From DASXUC01 sp036505015 (lineage in GTDB: Bacteria; Sysuimicrobiota; Sysuimicrobiia; Sysuimicrobiales; Kaftiobacteriaceae), in the NCBI GenBank assembly GCA_036505015.1, contig DASXUC010000017.1:1-45249 (forward strand): 45,249 nt of DNA. Reading direction: 5' to 3'. Below are positions 26,704 to 35,245 of this stretch, piece after piece. Numbering within the stretch: position 1 is the first letter of the stretch; each line of letters opens with the position of its first letter. The notes beneath the pieces were generated by a model. That model was not told the origin of the DNA, ran no database searches, and saw only the letters and a program-made list of their open reading frames with translations. Made by a program: the position numbers and the translations under genes.

Positions 26704-27447
26704 ATGATGGACGACCTCGCGATTCGCCTGATCGACGACATCGACGGCTTCGTCGCCGTCGAAGCGCTGCAGCGCGAGGTGTGGAACATGGACGATCTCG
26801 ATGTGGTGCCTGTACATCACCTGCGCGCGGCGGCAAACGCGGGAGGCGTCGTGCTCGGCGCGTTCACCGGCGGCGGAGAGCTCGTTGGGTTTTCGTACGC
26901 GTTCACCGGTCTGCGCGGCGGGTCGCCGCTGCTGATTTCCCACATGACCGGCGTGCGCGCCGACCACCGCGGCCGCGGCGTGGGGTTTGCGCTGAAGCGA
27001 GCCCAGCGCGACGCGGCGCTGGCGCGGGGGATCGACCGCGTCGTCTGGACGTTCGACCCACTGCAGCGGGCCAACGCCGCCTTCAACCACCACAAGCTGG
27101 GGGCGGTGGCGTCACGCTACTACGTCGACTACTACGGGGCGATGCGCGACGGGATCAACCGCGGCACGGAGTCCGACCGGTTGGAAGTGGATTGGTGGGT
27201 GGCCGACCCGCGCGTGGACGCCCTGATGCGCGGCGGGGACCCCGACCGGCACAGCGGGCCGGCGCGCGTGGAGATCCCTGCCGATTTCGCGATGCTCAAG
27301 ACGCAATTCCCCGAGCAGGCCCGCGCATGGCGGACGGCGACGCGGCAGGCCTTGCTCGATTCCTTTGCCGCGGGCTACGAGGTCGTCGACTTCGTGCAGA
27401 CTGCATACATCCTGGACCGGCGGACGGATGCCCATGCGCGTGGTTGA
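26704..27447 (+). CDS. GNAT acetyl/acyltransferase (COG3375)
   Basis: A 247-residue GNAT-superfamily protein of the COG3375 type. The acyl-CoA binding region reads SHMTGVRADHRGRGVGFALKRAQRDAAL, followed by VWTFDPLQRANAAFNHHKLGAVASRYYVDYYG, characteristic of this group. The next gene (NSAR/OSBS) overlaps it by ~20 bp, a pairing also found in Deinococcus and Geobacillus relatives, where the GNAT is thought to N-succinylate D-amino acids before racemisation. Start ATG 26704 or 26707 follows an AT-rich palindrome without a Shine-Dalgarno sequence. It acts in the cytoplasm. Confidence 0.88.
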   Translation: MMDDLAIRLIDDIDGFVAVEALQREVWNMDDLDVVPVHHLRAAANAGGVVLGAFTGGGELVGFSYAFTGLRGGSPLLISHMTGVRADHRGRGVGFALKRAQRDAALARGIDRVVWTFDPLQRANAAFNHHKLGAVASRYYVDYYGAMRDGINRGTESDRLEVDWWVADPRVDALMRGGDPDRHSGPARVEIPADFAMLKTQFPEQARAWRTATRQALLDSFAAGYEVVDFVQTAYILDRRTDAHARG

Positions 27448-28552
27448 GGCCGAACTGCTTCAGGTCGCCCTCCCGCTGGTCTTCCCTTTTGAAACCAGCT
27501 TCGGCCGGGAGGACACCAAGGTCTGCCTGCTGGTCCGCCTGGCCTGCTCCGACGGCCGGCAGGGCTGGGGGGAAGTCCCCGCCGGGGCGGCCCCTCTATA
27601 TAATGAAGAAACTGTCGGCACCGCCTGGCACATCCTCGAGACCTTCATCCTCCCGCCGCTGCTCGGAGGGGACATCGACCACCCTCGGCAGTTCCCCCCG
27701 CTCGTGGCCCGGCTCCGGCGGCACCACATGGCCAAGGCCGGCGTGGAAGCGGCCCTCTGGGATCTCTACAGTCAGAGCCGCGCGATCCCGCTGGCGCAGG
27801 CGCTCGGCGGCACGCGCCAGACCGTCGCGGTGGGCATCAGTCTGGGGATCGAGCCAAGCATCGACGCGCTGTTGCAGCGCGTCGACGAATTCCTGAAACG
27901 GGGCTACCGCCGCGTAAAAATCAAGATCAAACCGGGATGGGACGCCGACGTCGTGGCCGAGGTCCGGCGCGCGTTCGGGCCGATCCTGCTGCAGGTCGAC
28001 GCGAACGCGGCCTACCGGCTCGACCAGGCCGACGTGTTCCGCCGCATGGACGACGCCGACCTGCTGCTGATCGAACAGCCGCTGGGCGAGGACGACATCG
28101 TCGATCACGCCGCGCTGCAGGCGCAGCTACGGACGCCGATCTGCCTGGATGAGTCCATCGTCACCCCGGATGACGCCCGGAAAGCCCTGCAACTGGGCAG
28201 CTGCCGCATCATCAACATCAAGGCGGCGCGGATGAGCGGCCTGTCGGCCGCCGTGGCGACGCACGATCTGGCGCAGGCCGCGGGCGTTCCGGTGTGGTGC
28301 GGCGGGCTGCTCGAGACCGGGATCGGCCGGGCCGCGAATCTGGCCCTGGCGTCCCTGCCGAACTTCGCCCTGCCGGCGGATCTGTCCGCCAGCGACCGCT
28401 ACTTCCACGAGGACGTGATCGATCCGCCGGTGCGGTTGAACGCCGACGGGACCATCACCGTCCCGACCGGGCCCGGTCTCGGGTTCCGGGTGCTCGAGGA
28501 GCGGATCGATCGACACACCGTGCGGCGGGCGACGTATCAACTAAGCCGGTAG
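27428..28552 (+). CDS. N-succinylamino acid racemase / o-succinylbenzoate synthase
   Basis: A 374-residue enolase-superfamily enzyme of the NSAR/OSBS (MenC type 2) group. The barrel carries VKIKIKPG (KxK catalytic lysine), DANAAY, LIEQPLGEDD and CLDES metal ligands, and the second catalytic Lys in INIKAARMSG. The tail GLLETGIGRAANLALASLPNF is typical. It could make o-succinylbenzoate for menaquinone or racemise N-succinylamino acids. The GNAT partner favours the latter, but no other men gene is in the window to decide. Start ATG 27428 (or 27434) lies inside the GNAT gene. It ends 4 bp from the convergent UPF0182 gene. Confidence 0.92.
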   Translation: MPMRVVEAELLQVALPLVFPFETSFGREDTKVCLLVRLACSDGRQGWGEVPAGAAPLYNEETVGTAWHILETFILPPLLGGDIDHPRQFPPLVARLRRHHMAKAGVEAALWDLYSQSRAIPLAQALGGTRQTVAVGISLGIEPSIDALLQRVDEFLKRGYRRVKIKIKPGWDADVVAEVRRAFGPILLQVDANAAYRLDQADVFRRMDDADLLLIEQPLGEDDIVDHAALQAQLRTPICLDESIVTPDDARKALQLGSCRIINIKAARMSGLSAAVATHDLAQAAGVPVWCGGLLETGIGRAANLALASLPNFALPADLSASDRYFHEDVIDPPVRLNADGTITVPTGPGLGFRVLEERIDRHTVRRATYQLSR

Positions 28553-28556
28553 CCGG

Positions 28557-31301
28557 TCAGGGCCCTTGTGTCTCCCGCAGCCGCCGCAGAATCTCCCCCA
28601 ACCGGTCCATCTCCCGCGCGTAGCCGGCGAGGTCTCCCTGCCGCAAGAACTGCTGCGCTCGTTCGTACGTCTCGCTGGCCTGCGCGATCAGCTGGCGGGC
28701 GGATGCAGACGGCCCCACGGGCGGGGGGCCCGCCGGCGGTGGGCCCGCGGGCGGGGTGCCCGTGGGCGGCGATGGGCCCAGCAGCCGGCCCAAGGCGGCT
28801 TCCGCCGTCTCGGCCATGACGATCCGTGGGCCGCTGGCCACAATGACCCGCCGGAGTTCCGGCAGCTGGCTGCGCTCGGCCTGCAGGAACAACGGTTCCA
28901 CGTACAGCAGCGAGGTCTCCATCGGGATGACGAGCAGGTTGCCGCGGATCGTGCGCGAGCCTTCCTGATTCCACAGCGTCAGCTGCTGGCTGATGACCGG
29001 GTCCTGGTTGATCCGCGCCTCGACCTGCATCGGCCCGAAGGCCAGCCGGTCTTTGGAAAACCGGTAGACGATGAGCTCGCCGTAGTGGGGGGCGTCGTTG
29101 CGGGCGGCCATCCAGCCGACCATGTTATCGCGATTCGCCGGCGCAAACGGCAGGATCAGGGCGAATTCCGGGGCCGCTCCTTCCTCCAGGCGCATCGTGA
29201 CGTAGTACGGCTCCACCAGGACGGTGTCGCTGCCGAAGAGCTCGGTCGGAATCGTCCAGGGGTCTTCCTTGTTGTAGAACACCCGGGGATCGCGCATGTG
29301 GAACGTCGCATACACGCGCGCCTGGACCTCGTACATGTCCACCGGGTAGCGCAGATGCGCACGGATGGCCGGGGGCATCGCCGATGCCGGCTTGAACAGC
29401 TCCGGGAAGATCGCGGCAAAGCTGCCGGCCACCGGATCGGACGGATCCATGAGATAGAAGTCGACGGTCCCATCGTAGGCGTCGACGACCACCTTCACCG
29501 AGTTCCGCAGATAGTTGACCCCGGCGAGCGGATCGTCGACGTCTGTGCTGTCGGCCGGAGCCGGCGTGGAGTACGGATACCGATCCGAGACCGCGTACGC
29601 GTCGATGATCCAGACCAGCCGCCCATCCACCAGCGCGATGTAGGGATCCCGATCATAGGCCAGAAACGGAGCGATCCGCCGCACCCGGGTGGCGATCCCG
29701 CGCGCGAACATCATCCGGCTGCTGGGGCTGACGTCGCTGCTCAGCAGCAGGCGGCTGTCCGCGAACCGGTAGGCGAAGGCCAGCCGCGCCAGCGATCCCA
29801 ACGGGATCCCGCCCCGCCCCTGATAGGTCGTGTAGACGTTGTCCTCCCCCTTGGGGTAATCGAGCTCCTGCACCTTCGTGTTCACCAGCACGTAGTGCTC
29901 GGTGGCTTCGCCGAAATAGATCTGCGGGCGCGTCACCTGCAGATCCACCGACGATACGGGCGGAATGTCCTTGAGGTAGAACTCCGGCATGCCCTCCTCG
30001 GAGATGCGGTTCACCGGACTCATCACCAGCCCATAACCGTGCGTGAACACCAGGTGCTCGTTCACCCACGTGCGGGCCTGCGCGCTGAGCCGCGATGTTT
30101 CGATCTCCCGTGCGGATAGCATGACCTGCCGCTGGCGGCCGCCGATGCGGTACCGATCGATGTCCACGTCCAGGAAGGTGTAGTACGGCCGCAGCACCTG
30201 GAGCTGGCGGTAGGCGGTGAGCAGCGGACGGTAGTCCCACAGCCGGAGGTCTTCGATCGTGGCCTGATTGCGGGCCAGGACCCCCGCGGTGAGGGGTTCC
30301 GCATCGAAGCCGCGCTCCCGGATGCGATCAAGCCCGAACGCGTGCAGCGTGGCCGTGATGCCGTTGCTGATGTACGGCGTCTCGACGGTGAGTTCGTTGG
30401 GGGCGACCCGGATCTGCTGGATGATGCCCGGATAGACTTTCAGCCCCACAAACCACGCGCCGGCGATCACCACCGCGGTGCCCAACACCAATCCCAGTGT
30501 CCGCCGCCGCACGTTCGCGAACATCAGCACAGCGCTGACCACGAAGAGCACGGCGAGCAGGCGCACCGCCGGCAGCACGGCATGCACGTCGGTGTACGAG
30601 GCACCGAAAATGGCCGATCCGCGCTGCGAGTACTCGATGCCGAATCCGTCGAGCCAGAACCCCCACCCCCGCACCAGCAGGACGATGCCGGCCAGGACGC
30701 TGAGGTGGACCCGCACCCGGTCCGGCAGGGCCCAGGTGCCGCGAAACATCAGCGCCGAATAGCGCAGCGAGTACACGCCGGCGACCGCGACGAGGGTCAG
30801 CGTCAACCAGCCGAACAGCCACGCCTCGATGAACTGGTAGACCGGCAGCTTGAAGACGAAGAACCCGATGTCGCGACCGAAAATCGGATCGACCGCCCCG
30901 AAGGGCCGGGCATGCACGAACTGCTGGAACATCGGCCAGCGCCCTGAGGCGGCGATACCGGTCGCGAACGCGATCAGGCCGAGCAGCAGGAGCAGCGTCT
31001 GCGGCACGGCGCCCGGCGGCGGGAGGCGGTAGGACCGTCCGCCCCGCGGAGACCGCAGGTCGAGGATCTCGCCGTTGCCGCCGCCCAGCAGCAGGCGGAG
31101 ATTGACGTACAGCAGCGCAAAGAGCACCCCGCCCAGCACAACCGTGACGCCGGTGCGGGACAGCAGCGGCACCCAGAACACCCGGCGATAGCCGACCTCG
31201 CCGAACCACAGCCAGTCCGTATACCAGCGCGCCAGCGTCGGCGCCAGCACGAAGACCAGCACGAACAGGGCAATCAAGATCAGCCGCCCGCGAAGCCGCA
31301 C
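28557..31301 (-). CDS. UPF0182 (COG1615) large membrane protein
   Basis: A 914-residue UPF0182 protein: seven hydrophobic helices in the first ~320 residues (first at 6-24), with YTDWLWFGEVGYRRVFW after helix 1. A large extracytoplasmic domain contains YPKGEDNVYTTYQGRGGIPLG, AYDRDPYIALVDGRLVWIIDAY and FPELFKPASAMPPAIRAHLRYP, all typical. A Pro/Gly linker (about 836-855), encoded by GC-rich repeats at 28716-28780, precedes a C-terminal helical tail. The role is unknown. GGAGGAGGT precedes the GTG start. It is divergent from the DUF59 gene with only 33 bp between. Confidence 0.93.
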   Translation of the reverse strand: MRLRGRLILIALFVLVFVLAPTLARWYTDWLWFGEVGYRRVFWVPLLSRTGVTVVLGGVLFALLYVNLRLLLGGGNGEILDLRSPRGGRSYRLPPPGAVPQTLLLLLGLIAFATGIAASGRWPMFQQFVHARPFGAVDPIFGRDIGFFVFKLPVYQFIEAWLFGWLTLTLVAVAGVYSLRYSALMFRGTWALPDRVRVHLSVLAGIVLLVRGWGFWLDGFGIEYSQRGSAIFGASYTDVHAVLPAVRLLAVLFVVSAVLMFANVRRRTLGLVLGTAVVIAGAWFVGLKVYPGIIQQIRVAPNELTVETPYISNGITATLHAFGLDRIRERGFDAEPLTAGVLARNQATIEDLRLWDYRPLLTAYRQLQVLRPYYTFLDVDIDRYRIGGRQRQVMLSAREIETSRLSAQARTWVNEHLVFTHGYGLVMSPVNRISEEGMPEFYLKDIPPVSSVDLQVTRPQIYFGEATEHYVLVNTKVQELDYPKGEDNVYTTYQGRGGIPLGSLARLAFAYRFADSRLLLSSDVSPSSRMMFARGIATRVRRIAPFLAYDRDPYIALVDGRLVWIIDAYAVSDRYPYSTPAPADSTDVDDPLAGVNYLRNSVKVVVDAYDGTVDFYLMDPSDPVAGSFAAIFPELFKPASAMPPAIRAHLRYPVDMYEVQARVYATFHMRDPRVFYNKEDPWTIPTELFGSDTVLVEPYYVTMRLEEGAAPEFALILPFAPANRDNMVGWMAARNDAPHYGELIVYRFSKDRLAFGPMQVEARINQDPVISQQLTLWNQEGSRTIRGNLLVIPMETSLLYVEPLFLQAERSQLPELRRVIVASGPRIVMAETAEAALGRLLGPSPPTGTPPAGPPPAGPPPVGPSASARQLIAQASETYERAQQFLRQGDLAGYAREMDRLGEILRRLRETQGP

Positions 31302-31322
31302 GCCCTACCTCCTCCGATGCGG

Positions 31323-31328
31323 TACACT
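31323..31328 (+). promoter_or_regulatory. -10 box placed for a leaderless DUF59 mRNA
   Basis: TACACT stands 6 bases before ATG 31335. No -35 is evident. The spacing matches the TAnnnT-N6-ATG pattern of leaderless genes elsewhere in this window. Confidence 0.5.
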
Positions 31329-31334
31329 AGGAAT

Positions 31335-31673
31335 ATGAGTGGCACTTCCATGGAAACTGAAGACACCCTCTCCCGCGACCAGGTCGTCGGCGTCCTGCAG
31401 TCGATCTTCGACCCCGAGATCCCGGTCAACGTGTGGGACCTCGGGCTGATCTATGCTCTCGACGTGCACGGGCAGGACGTGGATATCAAGATGACTCTCA
31501 CGGCAATGGGCTGCCCGATCGGGCCGGCCATTGCGGCGGAGATCGACAACAAGCTGCAGTCGGTGGGGGCGGAACACGTCAAAGTCGACTTCGTGTGGAG
31601 TCCGCCCTGGACTCCCGAACGGCTCACCGACGACGGGCGCCTCGCCATGCTGAGCATGGGATATCCCGTCTGA
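31335..31673 (+). CDS. DUF59 / MIP18 family Fe-S assembly protein (SufT/PaaD-like)
   Basis: A 112-residue DUF59 protein. The signature IFDPEIPVNVWDLGLIYAL and the conserved Cys in MTLTAMGCPIGPAIAAEI are present, then VDFVWSPPWTPERLTDDGR. By family it helps Fe-S cluster assembly or maturation (SufT, PaaD). No other suf gene is nearby. The ATG at 31335 lies 6 bases after a -10 box; AGGAAT overlaps the same interval. The next gene, a degenerate receiver, starts 7 bp after this stop and is probably cotranscribed. Confidence 0.9.
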   Translation: MSGTSMETEDTLSRDQVVGVLQSIFDPEIPVNVWDLGLIYALDVHGQDVDIKMTLTAMGCPIGPAIAAEIDNKLQSVGAEHVKVDFVWSPPWTPERLTDDGRLAMLSMGYPV

Positions 31674-31680
31674 CGACGCG

Positions 31681-32052
31681 GTGCACGTCCTCATCCTCGA
31701 CGACAACCTGATGACCTCGTCCGCGGTGCAGTCCCAGCTGTGGACGCACGGCCACACGGCTTCCGTCGTCGGATCCCCCGCCCATGCGCTGGAGGTGCTG
31801 CGGATGGAAGCCCCGCTGCTGGCGATCGTCAACCTGGTGGCGCGCAGCTTCGACGCGATCGACGCGATCCGCTCGGTACGCGCCGCCGCGCCGGAGAGGA
31901 TCCGGCTGCTCGCCTTCTGCGGTCACACCGATCAGGATCGGCGGGCCCGTGCCTACGCCGCCGGGGCCGATCTCGTGATCACGAACTCCCAGGCGCTCAA
32001 ACAGCTCAACGACGTCCTGCGCGACGTCACGTCTCCGCCTGCGGCCGGATGA
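31681..32052 (+). CDS. Stand-alone degenerate receiver domain
   Basis: A 123-residue CheY-like fold: HVLILDDNLMTSSAVQSQL holds the paired acidic residues (7-8), but the phosphoacceptor position reads IVNLVA, Asn instead of Asp. The late Lys after strand 5 is replaced (DLVITNSQ), while FCGHTDQDRRARAYAAGAD keeps the helix-4 region. So it is probably a pseudo-receiver that cannot be phosphorylated normally, acting by protein contact. GTG start, 7 bp after the DUF59 stop. The last 26 bases overlap the convergent phosphodiesterase gene. Confidence 0.8.
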   Translation: MHVLILDDNLMTSSAVQSQLWTHGHTASVVGSPAHALEVLRMEAPLLAIVNLVARSFDAIDAIRSVRAAAPERIRLLAFCGHTDQDRRARAYAAGADLVITNSQALKQLNDVLRDVTSPPAAG

Positions 32053-33733
32053 CGACCCGCGCGATCACCCGCGCGACCAGCGCCGCGATGCCGTAGAGCC
32101 CGGCCAGAAAGCCGACCGGCACCACCATCAACAGGTCGAGATAATACTTGAACCCCAACGCCAGATCGGGAAGGTACCACGCGAACCGGATGTCCCACTG
32201 CCAGTAGAAGTACACGACCTGCAGCACGATCACGCAGGCCGTCAGATACCCGACGCCGAGCGCTCCCAGAAACGCGTCCGCGGGGCGACGCCGCGCGGCG
32301 AGCACTCCGGCGATCAGTGCCCCCGCCGTCATGGCCAGCGCCGCATCAATCAGGCGCTGGTTGAAGAATGCCAGAATCTGTGACTCGCTGTTGAACACGC
32401 TCAGCGAAAACGCGTAGCCGCGGCCGTAAAACATGGCATAGTCGATCACGAAGAACACCGCGGTGCCCACCAGCGCACGTTCCAGCAGCCGCCGGCGGAG
32501 CAGCCAGATGATGCCGATCAGCGGCAGCAATGCCGCTGCAACCGCGATGGGAAGCCGCCGCGCACGCTCCCGCTCCAACCGTTCCTCTCGGGCTGCATAG
32601 AAGGTCCTGGCCAGATCGTCGGCGACCGACTGGATTGCCTCGGCCCGACCCGCGGCGAGCACCTCGCTCACGCGTGGATCGGAGGCCGCCTTCGCCGGGG
32701 CGTCGCTCTCCAGCACCTCGGCCTGGGATTGGTAAAACGTTCGCTGCTGGTCGATCCAGCGCGGACCGAAGACGGACGGGTCGGCGTCGATGGCTTCGGC
32801 GAGCGGGCGCCCCTGATTGTGCGCGGGGATCGGAATGCCGAGCAGGGCCGCCACCGTCGGCGCGAGATCGATCTGACGGACGTCGGCAAACTGCGTCCCG
32901 GCATGGACGGCACGCCCGGCCAACACCAGCGGTACCCGCTTCACGATCGGCTCCCATCCGCCGTGGCCGCCCTGATCGAGGTGTCCGTGGTCGGATGTGA
33001 CGATGACCGTGTCGGCGGACAGATCCAGCAACGCGAGCAAGGTGCCGATGTGGTCGTCCACCCGGCGCACCGCCTCGGCATACTCGGGACTCGCTCCGCC
33101 GAACCGGTGCCCCACGAGATCGACGCTGGGGAAGTGCACGAGCACGAGGGCGGCCTGCCCGCTGCGGAGCATGCCGGCCGCGCCGTCGGCCACCTCGGCG
33201 CTCACCCGGTAGAGTGTGTCGGCCGGGACGTCGCCGTTCGGATCTCCGACCACGACGTGCTCATCGACGGTCGTGCCGAACAGCTCCACCCATCCGGGAC
33301 TCCCCGCCACAGCGGTGGACACACCGGCCCGCTTCGCGGCGGCAAACAGGGTGTCGACCCGCGCCAATCCTTCGTACCAATTCGTCGTGACGCCGCTGAC
33401 CTCGGGACCCGCGCCGCTGGCGATGGCGGTCCACCCGGGCAGCGAGAGGGACGGCTCACCCGTCCACGCGGTGAACGAAGCGCCCCGGGCCCGCAGCGTG
33501 TTCACGACCGTCATGCGTTCAGACGCATCAACGCGCAGCCCGTCAACGACGATCAGGACGACCCGACCGGTCAACGCCGTGCCGCCGCTTCCGGAGGGAA
33601 GCGCGCGCGCATAGGGTGAGTCGTATTTCACGACCGCGTTCCACCCGAGCAGCGTCAGCCACTGGGCGGCGTACCCCGCGGCGGCAAGGATCGCGATGAG
33701 GACGACGGCGGCAAGCCCGTTGCGGAACTTCAT
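32027..33733 (-). CDS. Alkaline-phosphatase-superfamily phosphodiesterase, membrane anchored
   Basis: A 568-residue type I phosphodiesterase/nucleotide pyrophosphatase-like protein. One N-terminal helix (about 6-24) anchors an extracytoplasmic catalytic domain: VVLIVVDGLRVD (metal Asp), PSLSLPGWTAIASG with the nucleophilic Thr, FPSVDLVGHRFGG and VTSDHGHLDQGGHGG. After a helical linker the C-terminal third (about 395-560) has several membrane helices. The layout recalls GPI-ethanolamine phosphotransferase-like enzymes, but the substrate is unknown. The start is ATG 33733 (MKFRNGLAAVVLI); upstream codons are unlike a protein. It overlaps the receiver gene by 26 bp. Confidence 0.88.
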   Translation of the reverse strand: MKFRNGLAAVVLIAILAAAGYAAQWLTLLGWNAVVKYDSPYARALPSGSGGTALTGRVVLIVVDGLRVDASERMTVVNTLRARGASFTAWTGEPSLSLPGWTAIASGAGPEVSGVTTNWYEGLARVDTLFAAAKRAGVSTAVAGSPGWVELFGTTVDEHVVVGDPNGDVPADTLYRVSAEVADGAAGMLRSGQAALVLVHFPSVDLVGHRFGGASPEYAEAVRRVDDHIGTLLALLDLSADTVIVTSDHGHLDQGGHGGWEPIVKRVPLVLAGRAVHAGTQFADVRQIDLAPTVAALLGIPIPAHNQGRPLAEAIDADPSVFGPRWIDQQRTFYQSQAEVLESDAPAKAASDPRVSEVLAAGRAEAIQSVADDLARTFYAAREERLERERARRLPIAVAAALLPLIGIIWLLRRRLLERALVGTAVFFVIDYAMFYGRGYAFSLSVFNSESQILAFFNQRLIDAALAMTAGALIAGVLAARRRPADAFLGALGVGYLTACVIVLQVVYFYWQWDIRFAWYLPDLALGFKYYLDLLMVVPVGFLAGLYGIAALVARVIARVVIRPQAET

Positions 33734-33810
33734 AGTTGCCTGATCTCCGTTCTGGGGACATTCATGGACTCGCCGCCTTCTTCGACGGATGAAAAACAAC
33801 CCCTGGAAGA

Positions 33811-33838
33811 TAGAATGGTCTGGCGGCTCGGACCATTC
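33811..33838 (+). promoter_or_regulatory. -10-like box with overlapping inverted repeat
   Basis: TAGAAT (33811-33816) overlaps the inverted repeat GAATGGTC (33813-33820) / GACCATTC (33831-33838), 40 bases before the DUF1684 start. It could be an operator, or a 5' hairpin. No -35 is clear. Confidence 0.4.
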
Positions 33839-33877
33839 CGATGGTGCAGGCGACAGTAGACGAGCAGGGAGACGCCG

Positions 33878-34513
33878 ATGAGAGCAGACTTGGCTGTGAG
33901 CGACTACCTGGGCCTGGTGGATTACCGCCGCCGAGTGGCGGAGATGTATGGACGGGTGCGCACTGGGAGCGGCGATCCGGCGGCCCGCTGGATGGAATTC
34001 CGGCGCGCCCAGGATGAACTGTTCCGGTCGCATCCGCAGTCGGCGCTGTCAGAGGACCGGAAGGCTCATTTTGAAGGGTTGCGCTGCTATCCCTACGATC
34101 CGCAGTTCCGCTTCGTGCTGCCTCTCAGCCCGGTGGACAACCCCGAGGTCATGCAGATTAGGCTGCGCGATGACGGCCTCCTGCAAATGTGCCGCATGGG
34201 GCGCGTGCAGTTCGCCATCGATGGGCAACCGCTGGCGCTCACGCTCTTCTGGATCCTCGGATATGGCGGCGGAGTGTTCCTGCCGTTCCGCGACGCCTCC
34301 AACACCGACGAAACCTACGAAGGCGGCCGCTACCTCCTGGATACCATCAAAGGCGTAGACCTTGGACAGGACGCCGGCGACATCGTCATCGACTTCAACT
34401 ACGCCTACAACCCATCGTGTGCCTACAGCCTGCGCTGGGATTGCCCGACACCGCCACAAGAGAACTGGCTGCCGGTGTCGATCCGGGCGGGGGAGCAGCG
34501 CTACAGCGGCTAG
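33878..34513 (+). CDS. DUF1684 family protein
   Basis: A 211-residue DUF1684 protein. Recognisable stretches: the N-terminal helix WMEFRRAQDELFRSHPQSAL, YPYDPQFRF, ILGYGGGVFLPFRDASN, TYEGGRYLLDTIKG and the C-terminal DFNYAYNPSCAYSLRWDC ending in LPVSIRAGEQ. The family is widespread in actinobacteria and other soil bacteria, and has no firmly established biochemical role. GCAGGGAGA precedes the ATG by 5 bases. It is transcribed alone and convergent with DUF5519 (30 bp). Confidence 0.9.
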   Translation: MRADLAVSDYLGLVDYRRRVAEMYGRVRTGSGDPAARWMEFRRAQDELFRSHPQSALSEDRKAHFEGLRCYPYDPQFRFVLPLSPVDNPEVMQIRLRDDGLLQMCRMGRVQFAIDGQPLALTLFWILGYGGGVFLPFRDASNTDETYEGGRYLLDTIKGVDLGQDAGDIVIDFNYAYNPSCAYSLRWDCPTPPQENWLPVSIRAGEQRYSG

Positions 34514-34543
34514 AGCAGGTTCGTATCCTGCCCGGGACCGCAC

Positions 34544-34876
34544 CTAATTCTCTCGCGTGCCTGCAGAGATTGCGGCCAGGCGTTCATAGTTCAGGCGGAA
34601 GAGCGCGACGACGGTATCGGCGTCGTCTGGACCGCGGATCGCCACGCTTATCCATCCGGAATCCGGCAGCACGTGATGCGGCCTCGCCCGCCCGTCGGCG
34701 ATGAGCTCGTCGCGGATCCGGCGGGGAAAAGGCAAATCGGCGAGACGATCACCGTGGAGGTGGCCGATCTCCCGGTGGGCGACGCGGAACTCCACCCCGC
34801 CAAAGCGGTGCGCATGCGCCGTCACCCCAGGCCACTCCAGCACGGACCGGCTGATGCGTTCGGCAACTTCTCCCAT
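34544..34876 (-). CDS. DUF5519 (luciferase-domain) family protein
   Basis: A 110-residue protein matching the DUF5519/'luciferase domain' family: WPGVTAHAHRFGGVEFRV, then EIGHLHGDRLADLPFPRRIRDEL and HHVLPDSGWISVAIRG. The name is historical, from a domain near luciferase; these proteins are not F420 or flavin luciferases as far as is known. No catalytic residues can be named, though the His-rich strands could bind metal. TAATGT sits 6 bases before the ATG, suggesting a leaderless mRNA. Confidence 0.88.
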   Translation of the reverse strand: MGEVAERISRSVLEWPGVTAHAHRFGGVEFRVAHREIGHLHGDRLADLPFPRRIRDELIADGRARPHHVLPDSGWISVAIRGPDDADTVVALFRLNYERLAAISAGTREN

Positions 34877-34882
34877 GGCATC

Positions 34883-34888
34883 ACATTA
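34883..34888 (-). promoter_or_regulatory. -10 box for leaderless DUF5519 mRNA
   Basis: Minus-strand TAATGT lies 6 bases before ATG 34876. No Shine-Dalgarno sequence is present and no -35 is evident. Confidence 0.45.
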
Positions 34889-35230
34889 GCCATGTGTATC
34901 CTGTGGCGCACCGCCCGTCCGGGCCAGGGTCGACGGGGCAAGCCCACCCCACGACAGGCCATGAGGCGATTCCTGCCACTGTTCGTCGCTAGTTTGTGGG
35001 ACAGAACATGATTCGTGCCGGCACGAATTCGTACAGGAGGGTAGATTAGCTCACTTGGCTATTGACGGACCTCGCGGAGGCCCATTCCGAAGTGCAAGAT
35101 GGTTTTCATCAAAGGGCCCGTGACGTACTGTAGTTGAGCTCAGCGGGCCATCTGACCTCCGGGACTCGACAACTTCGTCCGTGGGTCGTGCAACGCGTTG
35201 TGGAGGTTCCTGTGGGCAACGAAACCCTCG
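34889..35230. other. Intergenic spacer with nested palindromes
   Basis: About 340 bases without a convincing gene. An 18-bp perfect palindrome, ATTCGTGCCGGCACGAAT (35011-35028), overlaps a second one, ACGAATTCGT (35023-35032). GGCCCG/CGGGCC around 35118-35147 could pair. AGGAGGG at 35036-35042 precedes a weak TTG ORF of 22 codons (35055-35123), which I do not call. Base composition is lower in GC than the flanks. Confidence 0.55.
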
Positions 35231-35239
35231 TGGTATACA
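35231..35239 (+). promoter_or_regulatory. Extended -10 promoter of the HNH gene
   Basis: TG-G-TATACA, 6 bases before ATG 35246, with no Shine-Dalgarno sequence between: a leaderless arrangement. Confidence 0.6.
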
Positions 35240-35245
35240 TAGGCC

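Noticed and set aside
34515..34543. tRNA 3'-end-like sequence (GCAGG-TTCGTAT-CCTGC)
   Set aside because: It resembles a T arm, but the conserved A58 is T, no matching 5' half or anticodon arm exists upstream (coding sequence of DUF1684), and CCA is absent. Probably chance.
35055..35123. 22-codon TTG ORF after AGGAGGG
   Set aside because: Spacing of 12 bases, a TTG start and no recognisable peptide; not enough to call.
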